Below are positions 9,639 through 17,553 of a stretch of 64,000 bases of DNA, piece after piece (position 1 is the first letter of the stretch; each line of letters opens with the position of its first letter). A program made the position numbers and the translations under genes. Source of the stretch: Dehalococcoidales bacterium (GTDB lineage Bacteria; Chloroflexota; Dehalococcoidia; Dehalococcoidales; RBG-16-60-22). The DNA lies in the NCBI GenBank assembly GCA_016926115.1, contig JAFGPF010000064.1, positions 1-64,000 on the forward strand, read 5' to 3'. The notes below the pieces were generated by a model. It saw nothing but the letters and a program-made list of their open reading frames with translations. It searched no databases and was not told the DNA's origin.

Positions 9639-9846
9639 AATCTAATAGTTATCTACTGTTATTTACTATTAATTGCTCATTATTGTTATTTATTACATAT
9701 ATTTGCATAAAAAAATATCATCTGACTTTATTAACTTGTTTTTTCCGAGTGGCGCCACCGATATTGGGGAGCTGAGCCGAAGGGACTAATTGTTATCCTC
9801 CAATAACCGGCATCAATAGCCCCAGCCGGATGGTACTATTTATCTG
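9639..9846 (-). other. Long AT-rich 5' leader of the hydrogenase operon
   Basis: About 200 bases separate the predicted transcription start (near 9840) from the first ATG at 9638. The upstream half is GC-richer and can form small hairpins: GTTAT-N6-ATAAC, CCGGC-N13-GCCGG, and a perfect 10-base palindrome GTGGCGCCAC at 9752-9761. The half next to the gene is AT-rich. I cannot match it to a known riboswitch. Confidence 0.35.
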
Positions 9847-9876
9847 ATTATAATTAAAGTGATAAAAGTCTGTCAA
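9847..9876 (-). promoter_or_regulatory. Consensus sigma70-type promoter for hydrogenase operon
   Basis: On the minus strand TTGACA (9876-9871) and TATAAT (9852-9847) are separated by 18 bases. Both hexamers are perfect matches. Transcription would run toward the winged-helix gene and the hydrogenase subunits. Confidence 0.75.
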
Positions 9877-9971
9877 CACCTTACCAAAGGAAAAACGTAT
9901 TAATAATCCATATTTATATATATCATTACCCCTCCAGCCGAGTCGTGAGTTGAGATACACTGCGCATGGAT

Positions 9972-10002
9972 TTGACAACCCAATAAACAGGTGTGCTAAG
10001 AT
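9972..10002 (+). promoter_or_regulatory. Possible promoter upstream of the 32-bp repeats
   Basis: TTGACA (9972-9977), 19 bases, then TAAGAT (9997-10002) preceded by TG at the extended -10 position. It points toward the repeat triplet and the membrane protein gene at 10346, which starts some 340 bases downstream. If the repeats are an insertion-sequence end, this promoter may be part of that remnant. Confidence 0.35.
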
Positions 10003-10022
10003 ATTGGCGCGCGAAGCTGGCT

Positions 10023-10113
10023 ATGCAGAGCGTCAACTTTTCATTGAGGGGCCATGCAAAACGTCAATATTCTCATTGAGGGGTTATGCAATACGTCAAT
10101 ATTCTCATTGAGA
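10023..10113 (+). repeat. Three direct repeats of ~32 bp, possible IS21-like terminus
   Basis: Copies begin at 10023, 10054 and 10086. Each runs ATGCA, three or four variable bases, CGTCAA, then (T)CTCATTGAG or TTCATTGAG. Repeated GTCAA...TCATTGA boxes resemble the multiple transposase-binding repeats at IS21-family ends. No istA/istB gene is present, so only a remnant is possible. From 10114 to 10330 I see nothing recognisable. Confidence 0.4.
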
Positions 10114-10345
10114 TTGATGAAACGGTTACCGGTCCTGACGTTGCCAGGGAATTCCAACTTCACTTTACAACTGTGCCCCGATTTGTTAAAAAGGTGAGAT
10201 ATTTTCATTCCCTGTCCATGGCTTTGAGCACCTGCATACTAACGCCATCCGGGCTTAAAAGTTGAAAACGAATGAAGGCCGTAGAAATCACTGTCCTTCA
10301 TCCTGTAGGACGTTCGGTTAACACTTACAATTGAGGAGGAAGACC

Positions 10346-12616
10346 ATGAAAATAGTACTCGCACTCGCCATTGCCGTAATATTGTTGATGGTGATGGCAC
10401 ACCTCGCTCTGGCAGACACGGGCATGACCGTTTACGTCAGTGTGAGCGTTGACGGCGAGCTGCTGGTGGCCGCGCAGCCAGTTACCGTCACCGATATGAC
10501 CGTCGAGGCCGTAATCAAGGCGGCCCACGCGGTGTACTACTCCGACGGCGAAAGCGGCTATGTAGCCGGTATCGACCCGACTTTCAATATGTATCTCATT
10601 ACCCGGTGCTGGGGCATTCCGGCCACTCCGTTCGTCATTGTTAACGGCGCCCCCCTCGGCGCGGACCTGAGCGTTCCCGCGACCGTCGATGCCGCACCGG
10701 TCGCCGCCAATGATAACATAATCATCAGTACGTCCAGCGACATGATGAATAATCCAGCGCAGCCGGTATCGCTGACGTCAACCCTTTCCGGCGATTCCGC
10801 GACGGTGACGGCGACGGCCTGGACACTCGACTTCATGACATTCATGTATTCTTCCGCGCCTCTTGCCGACGCGAGTGTCGTCGACCCGACCACGGGGGCG
10901 TCCCTCGGCACCACGGATGCTGACGGCAGCATCACCGTTACCGTTCCGGAGAGCGGCATCGTCGCCGTTGACGGTCTGGCAGCCATCAACGTGAAAACCG
11001 CCCCCGCGACCACCCCCGCCGCTCCCGCACCTGCCCCTGCCGCTCCTTCCGGTTCAGACGTAACCGTCTATGTCAGTGTGAGCGTTGACGGCGAACTGCT
11101 GGTTGCCGCGCAGCCTATTACCGTTACCGATATGACCGTCCAGGCCGTAATCAAGGCAGCCCACGCGGAGTTCTACTCCGGCGGTGAAAGCGGTTATACA
11201 GACGGTATCGACCCGATGTTCAATATGATTCTCATTACCCGGTGCTGGGGAATTCAGGCCACCCCGTTCGTCATTCTTAATGGCGCCCCACTGGGTGCCG
11301 ACCCGTCGATTCCCCCGACCGTCGATGCCGCGCCGGTCGTTGCCAACGACAACATCATCATCTGTACGGGCAGCGACATGATGAATAATCCTGTGCAGCC
11401 GGTGTCTCTGACATCAACCCTTTCCGGCGATTCCGCGACGGTGACGGCGACAGTCTGGACACTCGACTTCATGACATTCATGTATTCTTCCGCGCCTCTT
11501 GCCGGCGCGAGTGTCGTCGACCCGACCACAGGGGCGTCTCTCGGCACCACGGATGCTGACGGCAGCATCACCGTTACCGTTCCGGAGAGCGGCGTCGTCG
11601 CCGTTGACGGTCTGGCGGCCATCAACGTGAAAGCAGCGGCAGCCCCTGCCCCTGCCGCACCCGCACCTGCCGCACCCGCACCTGCCCCCGGTACTCCTGC
11701 TTCCGAAGTTACTGACACCCCCATATTCTACGGTCCTACTATTTCTCTAATCATCTGGGCGGTTATTATATTAACGCCGGTCCTTGTCATCGTTATTATT
11801 AAGATGGTGAGACAGTCACGTTTAGACAAGGAAACCGTACACATTGCTACCGCAGTATCTCCATCCGCCGCTCTAGGATCTACCCCTGCCGGTCCCGCAC
11901 TTGGCCCCGTGGCTCCCGGACCTGCCCCTTCCGGTCCCGCACCTGCTTCTGCCTCTCCTATATCTACCCCTCCCCCTCTCGCTCCCAGGCCTACCGCCGC
12001 TCCCGCGCCTACCCCTGCCGGTCCCGCAAACGTCTATGTCAGTGTGAGTGTCGACGGCAAACTGCTGGTGGCCGCGCAGCCCGTTACCGTCACCGAGATG
12101 ACCGTGCAGGGTGTAATCAAGGCAGCCCACGCAGAGTACTACTCCGGCGGTGAAAAAGGCTATAAAGCCGGTATCGACCCGACTTTCAATATGTTCCTCA
12201 TTACCAAGTGCTGGGGTATCCAGGCCACACCGTACGTCATTGTTAACGGCGCCCCCCTCGGCGCCAACCCGGCGGTTCCTGCAACCGTAGATGTCGCGCC
12301 GGTCGCTGCCAATGACAACATAATCATCTGCACATCCAACGATATGATGGGTAAACCCGCGCAGCCGGTATCGCTGACGGTAACCCTTTCCGGCGATTCC
12401 GCGACGGTGACGGCGACGGCCTGGACACTCGACTTCTCGACATTCTCGTATTCTTCCGCCCCTCTTGCCAATGCGAATGTCGTCGACCCGGCAACGGGCG
12501 CGTCCCTTGGCTACACCGATGCCGGGGGCAGCATCACCGTTATCGTTCCGGAGAGCGGCGTCGTCGCCATCGGTGGTCTGGCGGCCATCGCGGCGACGCC
12601 CGGGGACAGGCAATAA
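10346..12616 (+). CDS. Exported protein with three ~190-residue repeats and an internal membrane helix
   Basis: A 756-residue protein. The ATG at 10346 has GAGGAGG at ideal spacing; a TTG at 10331 would overlap that site. Residues 1-26 form a signal peptide ending ALA. Each repeat begins VYVSVSVDG(E/K)LLVAAQP (near residues 28, 238 and 560). It has a core with CWGI-ATP-VI-NGAPLGA and ends with an Ig/carboxypeptidase-regulatory-like module (VVDP-TGASLG-TDA-GSITV). The core's short NG motif and size recall the DUF4430/transcobalamin-like fold; that is tentative. Pro/Ala linkers separate repeats, and a helix at about 463-488 sits between repeats 2 and 3. With a cleaved signal this puts repeat 3 in the cytoplasm. 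An ABC transporter follows 80 bp later. Confidence 0.8.
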   Translation: MKIVLALAIAVILLMVMAHLALADTGMTVYVSVSVDGELLVAAQPVTVTDMTVEAVIKAAHAVYYSDGESGYVAGIDPTFNMYLITRCWGIPATPFVIVNGAPLGADLSVPATVDAAPVAANDNIIISTSSDMMNNPAQPVSLTSTLSGDSATVTATAWTLDFMTFMYSSAPLADASVVDPTTGASLGTTDADGSITVTVPESGIVAVDGLAAINVKTAPATTPAAPAPAPAAPSGSDVTVYVSVSVDGELLVAAQPITVTDMTVQAVIKAAHAEFYSGGESGYTDGIDPMFNMILITRCWGIQATPFVILNGAPLGADPSIPPTVDAAPVVANDNIIICTGSDMMNNPVQPVSLTSTLSGDSATVTATVWTLDFMTFMYSSAPLAGASVVDPTTGASLGTTDADGSITVTVPESGVVAVDGLAAINVKAAAAPAPAAPAPAAPAPAPGTPASEVTDTPIFYGPTISLIIWAVIILTPVLVIVIIKMVRQSRLDKETVHIATAVSPSAALGSTPAGPALGPVAPGPAPSGPAPASASPISTPPPLAPRPTAAPAPTPAGPANVYVSVSVDGKLLVAAQPVTVTEMTVQGVIKAAHAEYYSGGEKGYKAGIDPTFNMFLITKCWGIQATPYVIVNGAPLGANPAVPATVDVAPVAANDNIIICTSNDMMGKPAQPVSLTVTLSGDSATVTATAWTLDFSTFSYSSAPLANANVVDPATGASLGYTDAGGSITVIVPESGVVAIGGLAAIAATPGDRQ
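10424..12600 (+). repeat. Three highly similar in-frame repeats of ~570 bp
   Basis: Copies lie at about 10424-11000, 11054-11630 and 12026-12600. Long stretches are identical at the DNA level, for example around the codons for SLTSTLSGDSATVTAT. The first two are closest. The copies encode the repeated domains of the exported protein and indicate recent duplication. Confidence 0.8.
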
Positions 12617-12696
12617 AAGGAGAATTACGTTTAGATGAGAATAACGACATACGAGTTATGCTTACACCTAATATTTAATCGGGGAAGGAGATAACC

Positions 12697-14445
12697 ATGA
12701 GGAATTTAGGGAGAACGTTAAGACAAATATGGAGGCTGGCTGCTCCTTTCTGGCTCAAGTCCGACAGACGGCAGGCAGCCTACCTGCTGCTCGTCGGCGA
12801 CCTGGCACTAATAGCTATCCTCGTCCTGACCATGGTTCGTTATAATAAATGGTTTGCGGACTGGACCAATGCCTTCGTAAATGTGGATTATGCATTGTGG
12901 AAACAGCAACTGGTACTGTTTCTGGTTATTGCCGCGGCTCTGGTCATCGGGGGAACCTGTAAGCTCTATCTGGACGGCTGGCTGGGTGTCATCTGGAGAA
13001 GATGGATGACATCCCAATATCTCGGCAACTGGATGACCAATCATAATCATTATAAAATGCGGCTTATCGGTACTCCGACCGATAACCCCGACCAGCGTAT
13101 TCAAGAAGACATCAACCAGTTTATCGGCGCCGCCATCATGTTTTCGCTAACTTTACTCCAGCAAGTAGCAATGCTCGGTACCTTCCTCGTCATCCTATGG
13201 AATTTGTCCAATACCATTCCATTAATGTTCGGCGGTGCGGATGTGTCTTTCCCGGGTTATTTCATTGTCGTCGCACTCTTGTGGGCAATCCTGTCAACCT
13301 TTACCGTACACAAATTCGGTAAACATCTGGCCTTTATCAACTATAATCAGCAGATGTATGAAGCCGACTTTCGTTTTTCACTGGTCCGCGTCAGAGAGAA
13401 CAGCGAGCAAATCTCACTGTTAAATGGCGAAGATATAGAACGCGGCAAATTGATGGGGACGTTCGGCAATGTCATCTCCAACACGTTCAGGCTCATCGGG
13501 AGAACTCTGAAAATGGGGATGTGGAATACCGGTTTCTCAATTTTCAGCGGTCTGGTGATTTCGTTGCTCTTAGGACCTTCATATTTTTCGGGCGGAATTC
13601 CCGGCGGATACGGTGCCATCATGCAGATATCAATGGCGTTCTCGACTGTCCTGGGGACATTCACGTTCTTCCAGACATCATACGCAGGACTAGCGGCTTG
13701 GAAGGCGGCTATGAACCGTCTTTCCGACTTCATCGAAAACTACGAAAAAGGCGAGGCAACCTGGGCGAGTTCCGAAATCGGTGTCAAAGAGCACCCGGAA
13801 GATGACCTTGAGATAAAGGACCTGGACGTGAACCTGCCAACCGGCAAATTGCAGATTTCAGCCAAGGATATCGTCATCAAGCACGGCGACAAGGTGCTTA
13901 TAAAAGGCAAGACCGGCGCCGGCAAAACGACATTGTTCAGGGTTATCTCAAGTCTCTGGCCTTTCGGTAAAGGCTCCGTCTTAATGCCGGAAGGCAAGAA
14001 AGTCATGGTGCTTCCGCAGCAGCCGTACTTCCCGTTCGGCACGCTTGCAGATGCCATATGTTATCCCGACCCGGCGAGTGCATTTAACCGTTCGGACATT
14101 GAAAACGCGCTGCGCGACGTTGACCTTGAGAAGTTCATACCCAGACTTGATGAAATCGGGCATTGGAACCACCAGCTTTCCGGCGGCGAGCAGCAAAGAG
14201 TCGGTGTTGCCAGAGCCATGCTTCATGCTCCGGATTACCTGTTCTTCGACGAGGCCACGGCATCAGTGGACGAACCTTCTGAAGAGGTACTCTACAAGAT
14301 GCTGCTGGACAGGATGAAAGATTCGACAATCATATCGATCGGTCACCGTTCATCACTAGAGAAATTCCATGAAAGATTAATTGTCGCTGAAAAAACCAAC
14401 GGGTCCTTCGAGTTCATAGAGCAGGAGGTCGGCGATAAAACATAG
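12697..14445 (+). CDS. SbmA/BacA-like ABC transporter, membrane and ATPase domains fused
   Basis: A 582-residue protein with an N-terminal membrane region of about six helices (residues 25-340), then an ATPase domain. Walker A is KGKTGAGKTT, the signature LSGGEQQRVGVARAM, and Walker B YLFFDEATASVDE. The membrane part carries family-typical residues such as WR-WMT--YL--W and NPDQRIQEDI. Known members of this YddA/BacA/Rv1819c group move vitamin B12 or hydrophilic peptides. A strong GGAAGGAG site precedes the ATG. It follows the three-repeat exported protein and may share its transcript. Corrinoid or peptide uptake is a reasonable guess given that neighbour, not a demonstrated function. Confidence 0.85.
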   Translation: MRNLGRTLRQIWRLAAPFWLKSDRRQAAYLLLVGDLALIAILVLTMVRYNKWFADWTNAFVNVDYALWKQQLVLFLVIAAALVIGGTCKLYLDGWLGVIWRRWMTSQYLGNWMTNHNHYKMRLIGTPTDNPDQRIQEDINQFIGAAIMFSLTLLQQVAMLGTFLVILWNLSNTIPLMFGGADVSFPGYFIVVALLWAILSTFTVHKFGKHLAFINYNQQMYEADFRFSLVRVRENSEQISLLNGEDIERGKLMGTFGNVISNTFRLIGRTLKMGMWNTGFSIFSGLVISLLLGPSYFSGGIPGGYGAIMQISMAFSTVLGTFTFFQTSYAGLAAWKAAMNRLSDFIENYEKGEATWASSEIGVKEHPEDDLEIKDLDVNLPTGKLQISAKDIVIKHGDKVLIKGKTGAGKTTLFRVISSLWPFGKGSVLMPEGKKVMVLPQQPYFPFGTLADAICYPDPASAFNRSDIENALRDVDLEKFIPRLDEIGHWNHQLSGGEQQRVGVARAMLHAPDYLFFDEATASVDEPSEEVLYKMLLDRMKDSTIISIGHRSSLEKFHERLIVAEKTNGSFEFIEQEVGDKT

Positions 14446-14501
14446 TTCCGGGGCCGTTGAAGCGCCCGAAAAGGGGACTGATAACTATATAAGCTAAAAA
14501 A

Positions 14502-14531
14502 GAGGGGGACCTTGATAGTGTGGTCCCCCTC
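14502..14531 (-). terminator. Rho-independent terminator of the DUF169 gene
   Basis: A 10-bp perfect stem (GAGGGGGACC / GGTCCCCCTC) with a 10-base loop. On the minus strand the stem is followed by TTTTTT, so it mainly ends transcripts from the DUF169 gene. It may also stop the plus-strand ABC transporter gene, but the T tract is missing on that side. The rest of 14446-14664 holds nothing I recognise. Confidence 0.8.
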
Positions 14532-14664
14532 CTGGTTGTCAAGCCCGTGGTATTTTTAGAGGTTATGCTGTTAGGTAAATACGAGAGAGAAACAATAGAA
14601 AAATAGTCTTTTCTTTACCAGGCGGGTGTTTCAGGGCACGTGCGGGTGACATCGCCGGGAACGA

Positions 14665-15426
14665 TTATGGGTTTTCGCTTTCCCGGTGCGTTTCTTCAGT
14701 TATTTTAGCGTCCCATTCGATAAATTTTTCTCTGTTGTTAATCTCATACCCCGGGGGGACCCATTTCATTTCTTCCAGGTTCTGCGTTATGGCTGGTATC
14801 CACTGGTAGGGGATGGACATAAATATCAGTCCGTCCGGGTATACCTGCCTGCCGTTCATACCGTAGGAGAAGCCGGTTACCAGGTAATTGACCTTGCCGG
14901 TGAGATAGGGATAGACAAAGAGAGAGGAACATTCGCCGACGATGGTCGCTCGGCTCTCGTACATCTCGCCGGTGGAATAGGTCATCGCCCTCAGCAGGAT
15001 TTCCGCCTGTCTGGCTTCCGCGACGATAACGAGGAGGTCGGGTTCGTACTCAAGTTTGTCTATCGGCGAGAAAACGACGTAGTTGACTACTCCCGCATCT
15101 AAAAGCGTGACAAACGTGCGGAGTCGCAGGTTGGCGGCCGGTTTCTGGAAAATTTCCAGTTTTACTCCAAGCTGCCCGCCATCGGAACGGCGGGGCCCGC
15201 CGCCCATCATGCCGAGGAATATCTTGCCGATACAATTTTCTTCCTCCCGGGTAATATAGAAAGGCTTGCCCGTCTGCTGCGCCTCTTTGACCATCTCGCA
15301 GAGGCCCAGCGGTTTGTCCAGTTTCTCGATTCCCTCCGGCTTGTGAAAGGAGTAGTTCACGCCTACCGGCGTTCTCTCGAACTTGAACCTGCTGTAAATG
15401 GAAAGGTCTGTCTGAAGCGGTCTCAT
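14665..15426 (-). CDS. DUF169-family protein
   Basis: A 253-residue soluble protein. The pattern is that of DUF169: TPVGVNYSF near the start, LGLCEMVKEAQQTGKPFYI (about 41-59), a conserved Cys in ENCIGKIFLGM (about 63-74), then PDLLVIVAEA and the GECSSLFVYPYLTGKVN block. DUF169 proteins are common in anaerobes and methanogens; no reaction is established. The conserved Cys residues could bind a cofactor, which is speculation. It appears to be a single-gene unit with its own promoter (15475-15503) and terminator (14502-14531). Confidence 0.8.
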   Translation of the reverse strand: MRPLQTDLSIYSRFKFERTPVGVNYSFHKPEGIEKLDKPLGLCEMVKEAQQTGKPFYITREEENCIGKIFLGMMGGGPRRSDGGQLGVKLEIFQKPAANLRLRTFVTLLDAGVVNYVVFSPIDKLEYEPDLLVIVAEARQAEILLRAMTYSTGEMYESRATIVGECSSLFVYPYLTGKVNYLVTGFSYGMNGRQVYPDGLIFMSIPYQWIPAITQNLEEMKWVPPGYEINNREKFIEWDAKITEETHRESENP

Positions 15427-15474
15427 ATCAATCTCCTTTTCAAAGCGGGCGGTATGTCAATTGCTGCTGCTAAC

Positions 15475-15503
15475 ATACTATATAAAAATAAAGTCGTTGG
15501 CAA
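15475..15503 (-). promoter_or_regulatory. Likely promoter of the DUF169 gene
   Basis: On the minus strand TTGCCA (15503-15498), 17 bases, then TAGTAT (15480-15475). The predicted start lies about 40 bases before the DUF169 ATG at 15426. An alternative -10 (TATAGT) overlaps. Confidence 0.45.
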
Positions 15504-15548
15504 CCGGTGAGTGAAGCCGGATAAGCGGAAGCGGGGGCTGTATGAGGA

Positions 15549-15752
15549 CTAGTCCGGATTGAGCATCCGGGGATGAAACGCCAGATATAAAAGGGAACCG
15601 AAGCAGGGGACAATGATTATCACGATTACCCAGGGGGCTTTGCGGCGTCCGAACACCTTCTCCCTCGTCGTGATGTCGTTGAGCATGAACCCGGCGAGTA
15701 TCCAGTGCACGATACCGAACAGGATAATCCTGATAATCCATTCAAGGGTCAT
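15549..15752 (-). CDS. Small PLDc_N-like membrane protein
   Basis: A 67-residue protein with two hydrophobic helices (about residues 4-23 and 40-60). The loop carries basic residues (TTREKVFGRRKAPW), and a VPCFGSLLYLAFHPR segment ends the second helix. This arrangement matches the phospholipase D/cardiolipin-synthase N-terminal (PLDc_N) family, often a stand-alone small protein of unknown role. No catalytic PLD domain follows. Confidence 0.65.
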   Translation of the reverse strand: MTLEWIIRIILFGIVHWILAGFMLNDITTREKVFGRRKAPWVIVIIIVPCFGSLLYLAFHPRMLNPD

Positions 15753-15834
15753 GCTTATATCCGTATGATTTTATTAGCTACATAATAATATACTACGGTA
15801 CATTGAAATAAGCTATGTTTCAGTAGCAATATCG

Positions 15835-16239
15835 CTAACCGGCGTCTGGCTGCTTTTTTTTAGACTCTTCAAGCTCGCGGCATTTATCCTTTTCATTGCG
15901 CAGTCTCGCCACCAGGTAACCGATGATTCCAGCGAAAAGTATGAAGATAATCATCCTGAGCAGGGGGTCGGGATAAGGGGAAATGAAGAAAGCGCGTGGT
16001 AAAAGGATAATGAAGCTTACCAGCGTGATGATAACCGCCCCTTTTATTCTTGCCGTGTAACCGGCGTAGACTATCGGCGCCAGGAACAGCAGGCGGTGTA
16101 CATCGTGGATGCCGTAGAAAAAGCTGTTGCGCAGGGAGTCCCAGGCAGCCCAGTCCACCAGCTCGCCGAAGTAGTAGAACAGCGTACATACGACCAGCAG
16201 CAGGGGCAGAGTTGACAGCCTGAAATTTAACCTTTTCAT
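15835..16239 (-). CDS. Orphan membrane sensor-domain protein related to the nearby kinase
   Basis: A 134-residue protein with about four helices and a charged C-terminal tail (NEKDKCRELEESKKKQ). Its middle, LFLAPIVYAGYTARIKGA then LLPRAFFIS, lines up with LYLAPIVWAGFMFGWRGA and MLPRALFIS in the kinase at 19810-20928, including spacing and the coil after the last helix. It is thus a free copy of the kinase's membrane domain with no HisKA or ATPase part. It could tune or compete with the kinase, or share its ligand. It lies in the same direction as the HybA/HybB-like module. Confidence 0.7.
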   Translation of the reverse strand: MKRLNFRLSTLPLLLVVCTLFYYFGELVDWAAWDSLRNSFFYGIHDVHRLLFLAPIVYAGYTARIKGAVIITLVSFIILLPRAFFISPYPDPLLRMIIFILFAGIIGYLVARLRNEKDKCRELEESKKKQPDAG

Positions 16240-16249
16240 TTATCTAAAT

Positions 16250-16426
16250 TTACCTGCCTAACACGAGCGCTATATTCTTATTGTGATTTGTGTCCCACCA
16301 TACCTTCTTTGTATCAAGCTCAAGGTAGACAACCGGACAATCGGGGGCCACAAGCTTGCGTTCGTTACCGCATGCATAGACAGTCGCCTGGGCGTATTTG
16401 CCAATCTTTTTCCAATCTTTCATCAT
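16250..16426 (-). CDS. Small hypothetical protein (58 aa) after the NrfD-like gene
   Basis: The reading frame starts ATGATGAAAGAT. The first ATG (16426) overlaps the TGA of the NrfD-like gene and the second (16423) is an alternative. The product is soluble, with one pair of Cys/Pro residues (YACGNERKLVAPDCPVVYLEL). I recognise no domain. The coupled start argues for a real gene in the module. A longer frame covering the NrfD-like 3' end is not needed. Confidence 0.6.
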   Translation of the reverse strand: MMKDWKKIGKYAQATVYACGNERKLVAPDCPVVYLELDTKKVWWDTNHNKNIALVLGR

Positions 16427-17553
16427 ACCTTTACCTCCGCCGTTCGCTCCTGCTGGGCAACAGGCAGGAACCGATGAGCCAGCCAGATAACCAGCAGGGC
16501 ATCGGCTACTAGCCCTGCCGAGATGGCAAACTCCATCCAATGAGGGAAATATACGTAGCCGGGGCGCATACCCAGCGCCAGCAGGCTTACGTTGAATCGA
16601 TTGATTACGAGTCCCGCAATGACCAGCACCGATGTCCAGAATACGGCATTCCGGTTTTTTCTTATTTCCGATATGGAGAAGAGGATGATAGGGGAGATAA
16701 CCCCGATGATAATTTCCGCCCACCACAGCAGGTTCTGCGGGTAGGCGGTGAAGATAAGACCAAGCTCTCCTACCGCGGACAGTTCAAAAATTTTCAAAAC
16801 CAGGTAAATACCCAGGATATAGGGGACGGCTTTCGCCAGGCCGCTGAGCACCTCGATATCCAGCTTGTGGCCGAAGACCCGGGTGCTGAGGGTCGATTCG
16901 AATATTACCATCGCCGGACCCACGGCGATAGCCGAAACCAGGAACAATATCGGCAGAATGGGCGTGTACCATAGCGCGTGCAGCGTTTCCGGCATCATCA
17001 GCAGCATCGAGCCCAGCGAGGACTGGTGCAGCGTGGAAAGGACGACGCCGGCGATAACCAGGGGTATCTGTATCGTCCGGATGATGCGCAGGGGGACGTT
17101 CCACTTGAGTCGTTCGAAGACGGCCGGGCTGAACTCGAGGGCCAGCACTACGGTATAGGTCATGACGCACATGCCGACCTCGAACAGGGGCGAATGTATA
17201 TTCCAGTTGATGATGATATGCCAGATATACCAAGGCTGTCCCAGGTCGACGAGCAGCGCCAGGATGACCAGCGTATAGCCGAGGAAGGCGGTCAGAACCG
17301 CCGGTCTCACCACGGAGCGGTACTTTTCCAGTTTGAAGATATACACGGCGCCAGCCAGGGTGAAACCGCCCGCGGCCAGGGCCACGCCGCAGTACAGGTC
17401 GAAGCTTATCCACAGTCCCCAGGCGCGGCCGTCGCTCAAATTGCTGATAGCCCCCAGTCCGTAGATATACCGGTAGATCATCACTCCCAGTCCGATGACG
17501 ACCAGTATGCTTAAAATAAAGGTGCCGAAGGGGAAGGCGCGTTTTTGTGTCAT
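16423..17553 (-). CDS. NrfD/HybB-like quinone-interacting membrane subunit
   Basis: A 376-residue protein with about ten hydrophobic helices, the size of HybB. NrfD/PsrC/HybB proteins bind quinone and exchange electrons with an Fe-S partner without heme. Family-like stretches include GLWISFDLYCGVALAAGGF and LSTLHQSSLGSMLLM, where His and Gln line the quinone pocket in relatives. The start overlaps the stop of the Fe-S gene (ATGA), which implies coupled translation. With the HybA-like protein it could connect a periplasmic catalytic subunit, such as the [NiFe] hydrogenase 7 kb away, to the quinone pool. Confidence 0.88.
   Translation of the reverse strand: MTQKRAFPFGTFILSILVVIGLGVMIYRYIYGLGAISNLSDGRAWGLWISFDLYCGVALAAGGFTLAGAVYIFKLEKYRSVVRPAVLTAFLGYTLVILALLVDLGQPWYIWHIIINWNIHSPLFEVGMCVMTYTVVLALEFSPAVFERLKWNVPLRIIRTIQIPLVIAGVVLSTLHQSSLGSMLLMMPETLHALWYTPILPILFLVSAIAVGPAMVIFESTLSTRVFGHKLDIEVLSGLAKAVPYILGIYLVLKIFELSAVGELGLIFTAYPQNLLWWAEIIIGVISPIILFSISEIRKNRNAVFWTSVLVIAGLVINRFNVSLLALGMRPGYVYFPHWMEFAISAGLVADALLVIWLAHRFLPVAQQERTAEVKV

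Noticed and set aside
9793..9978. Possible 61-codon minus-strand gene in the hydrogenase leader region
   Set aside because: It overlaps the consensus promoter, has no ribosome site and a composition unlike neighbouring proteins.
10023..10113. CRISPR-like array
   Set aside because: Three copies are directly adjacent with no unique spacers, and no cas genes are nearby.
11873..12613. Long antisense frame opposite the three-repeat protein
   Set aside because: It is a shadow of the biased codon use on the plus strand, with no start signal and Arg/Gly-rich nonsense composition.
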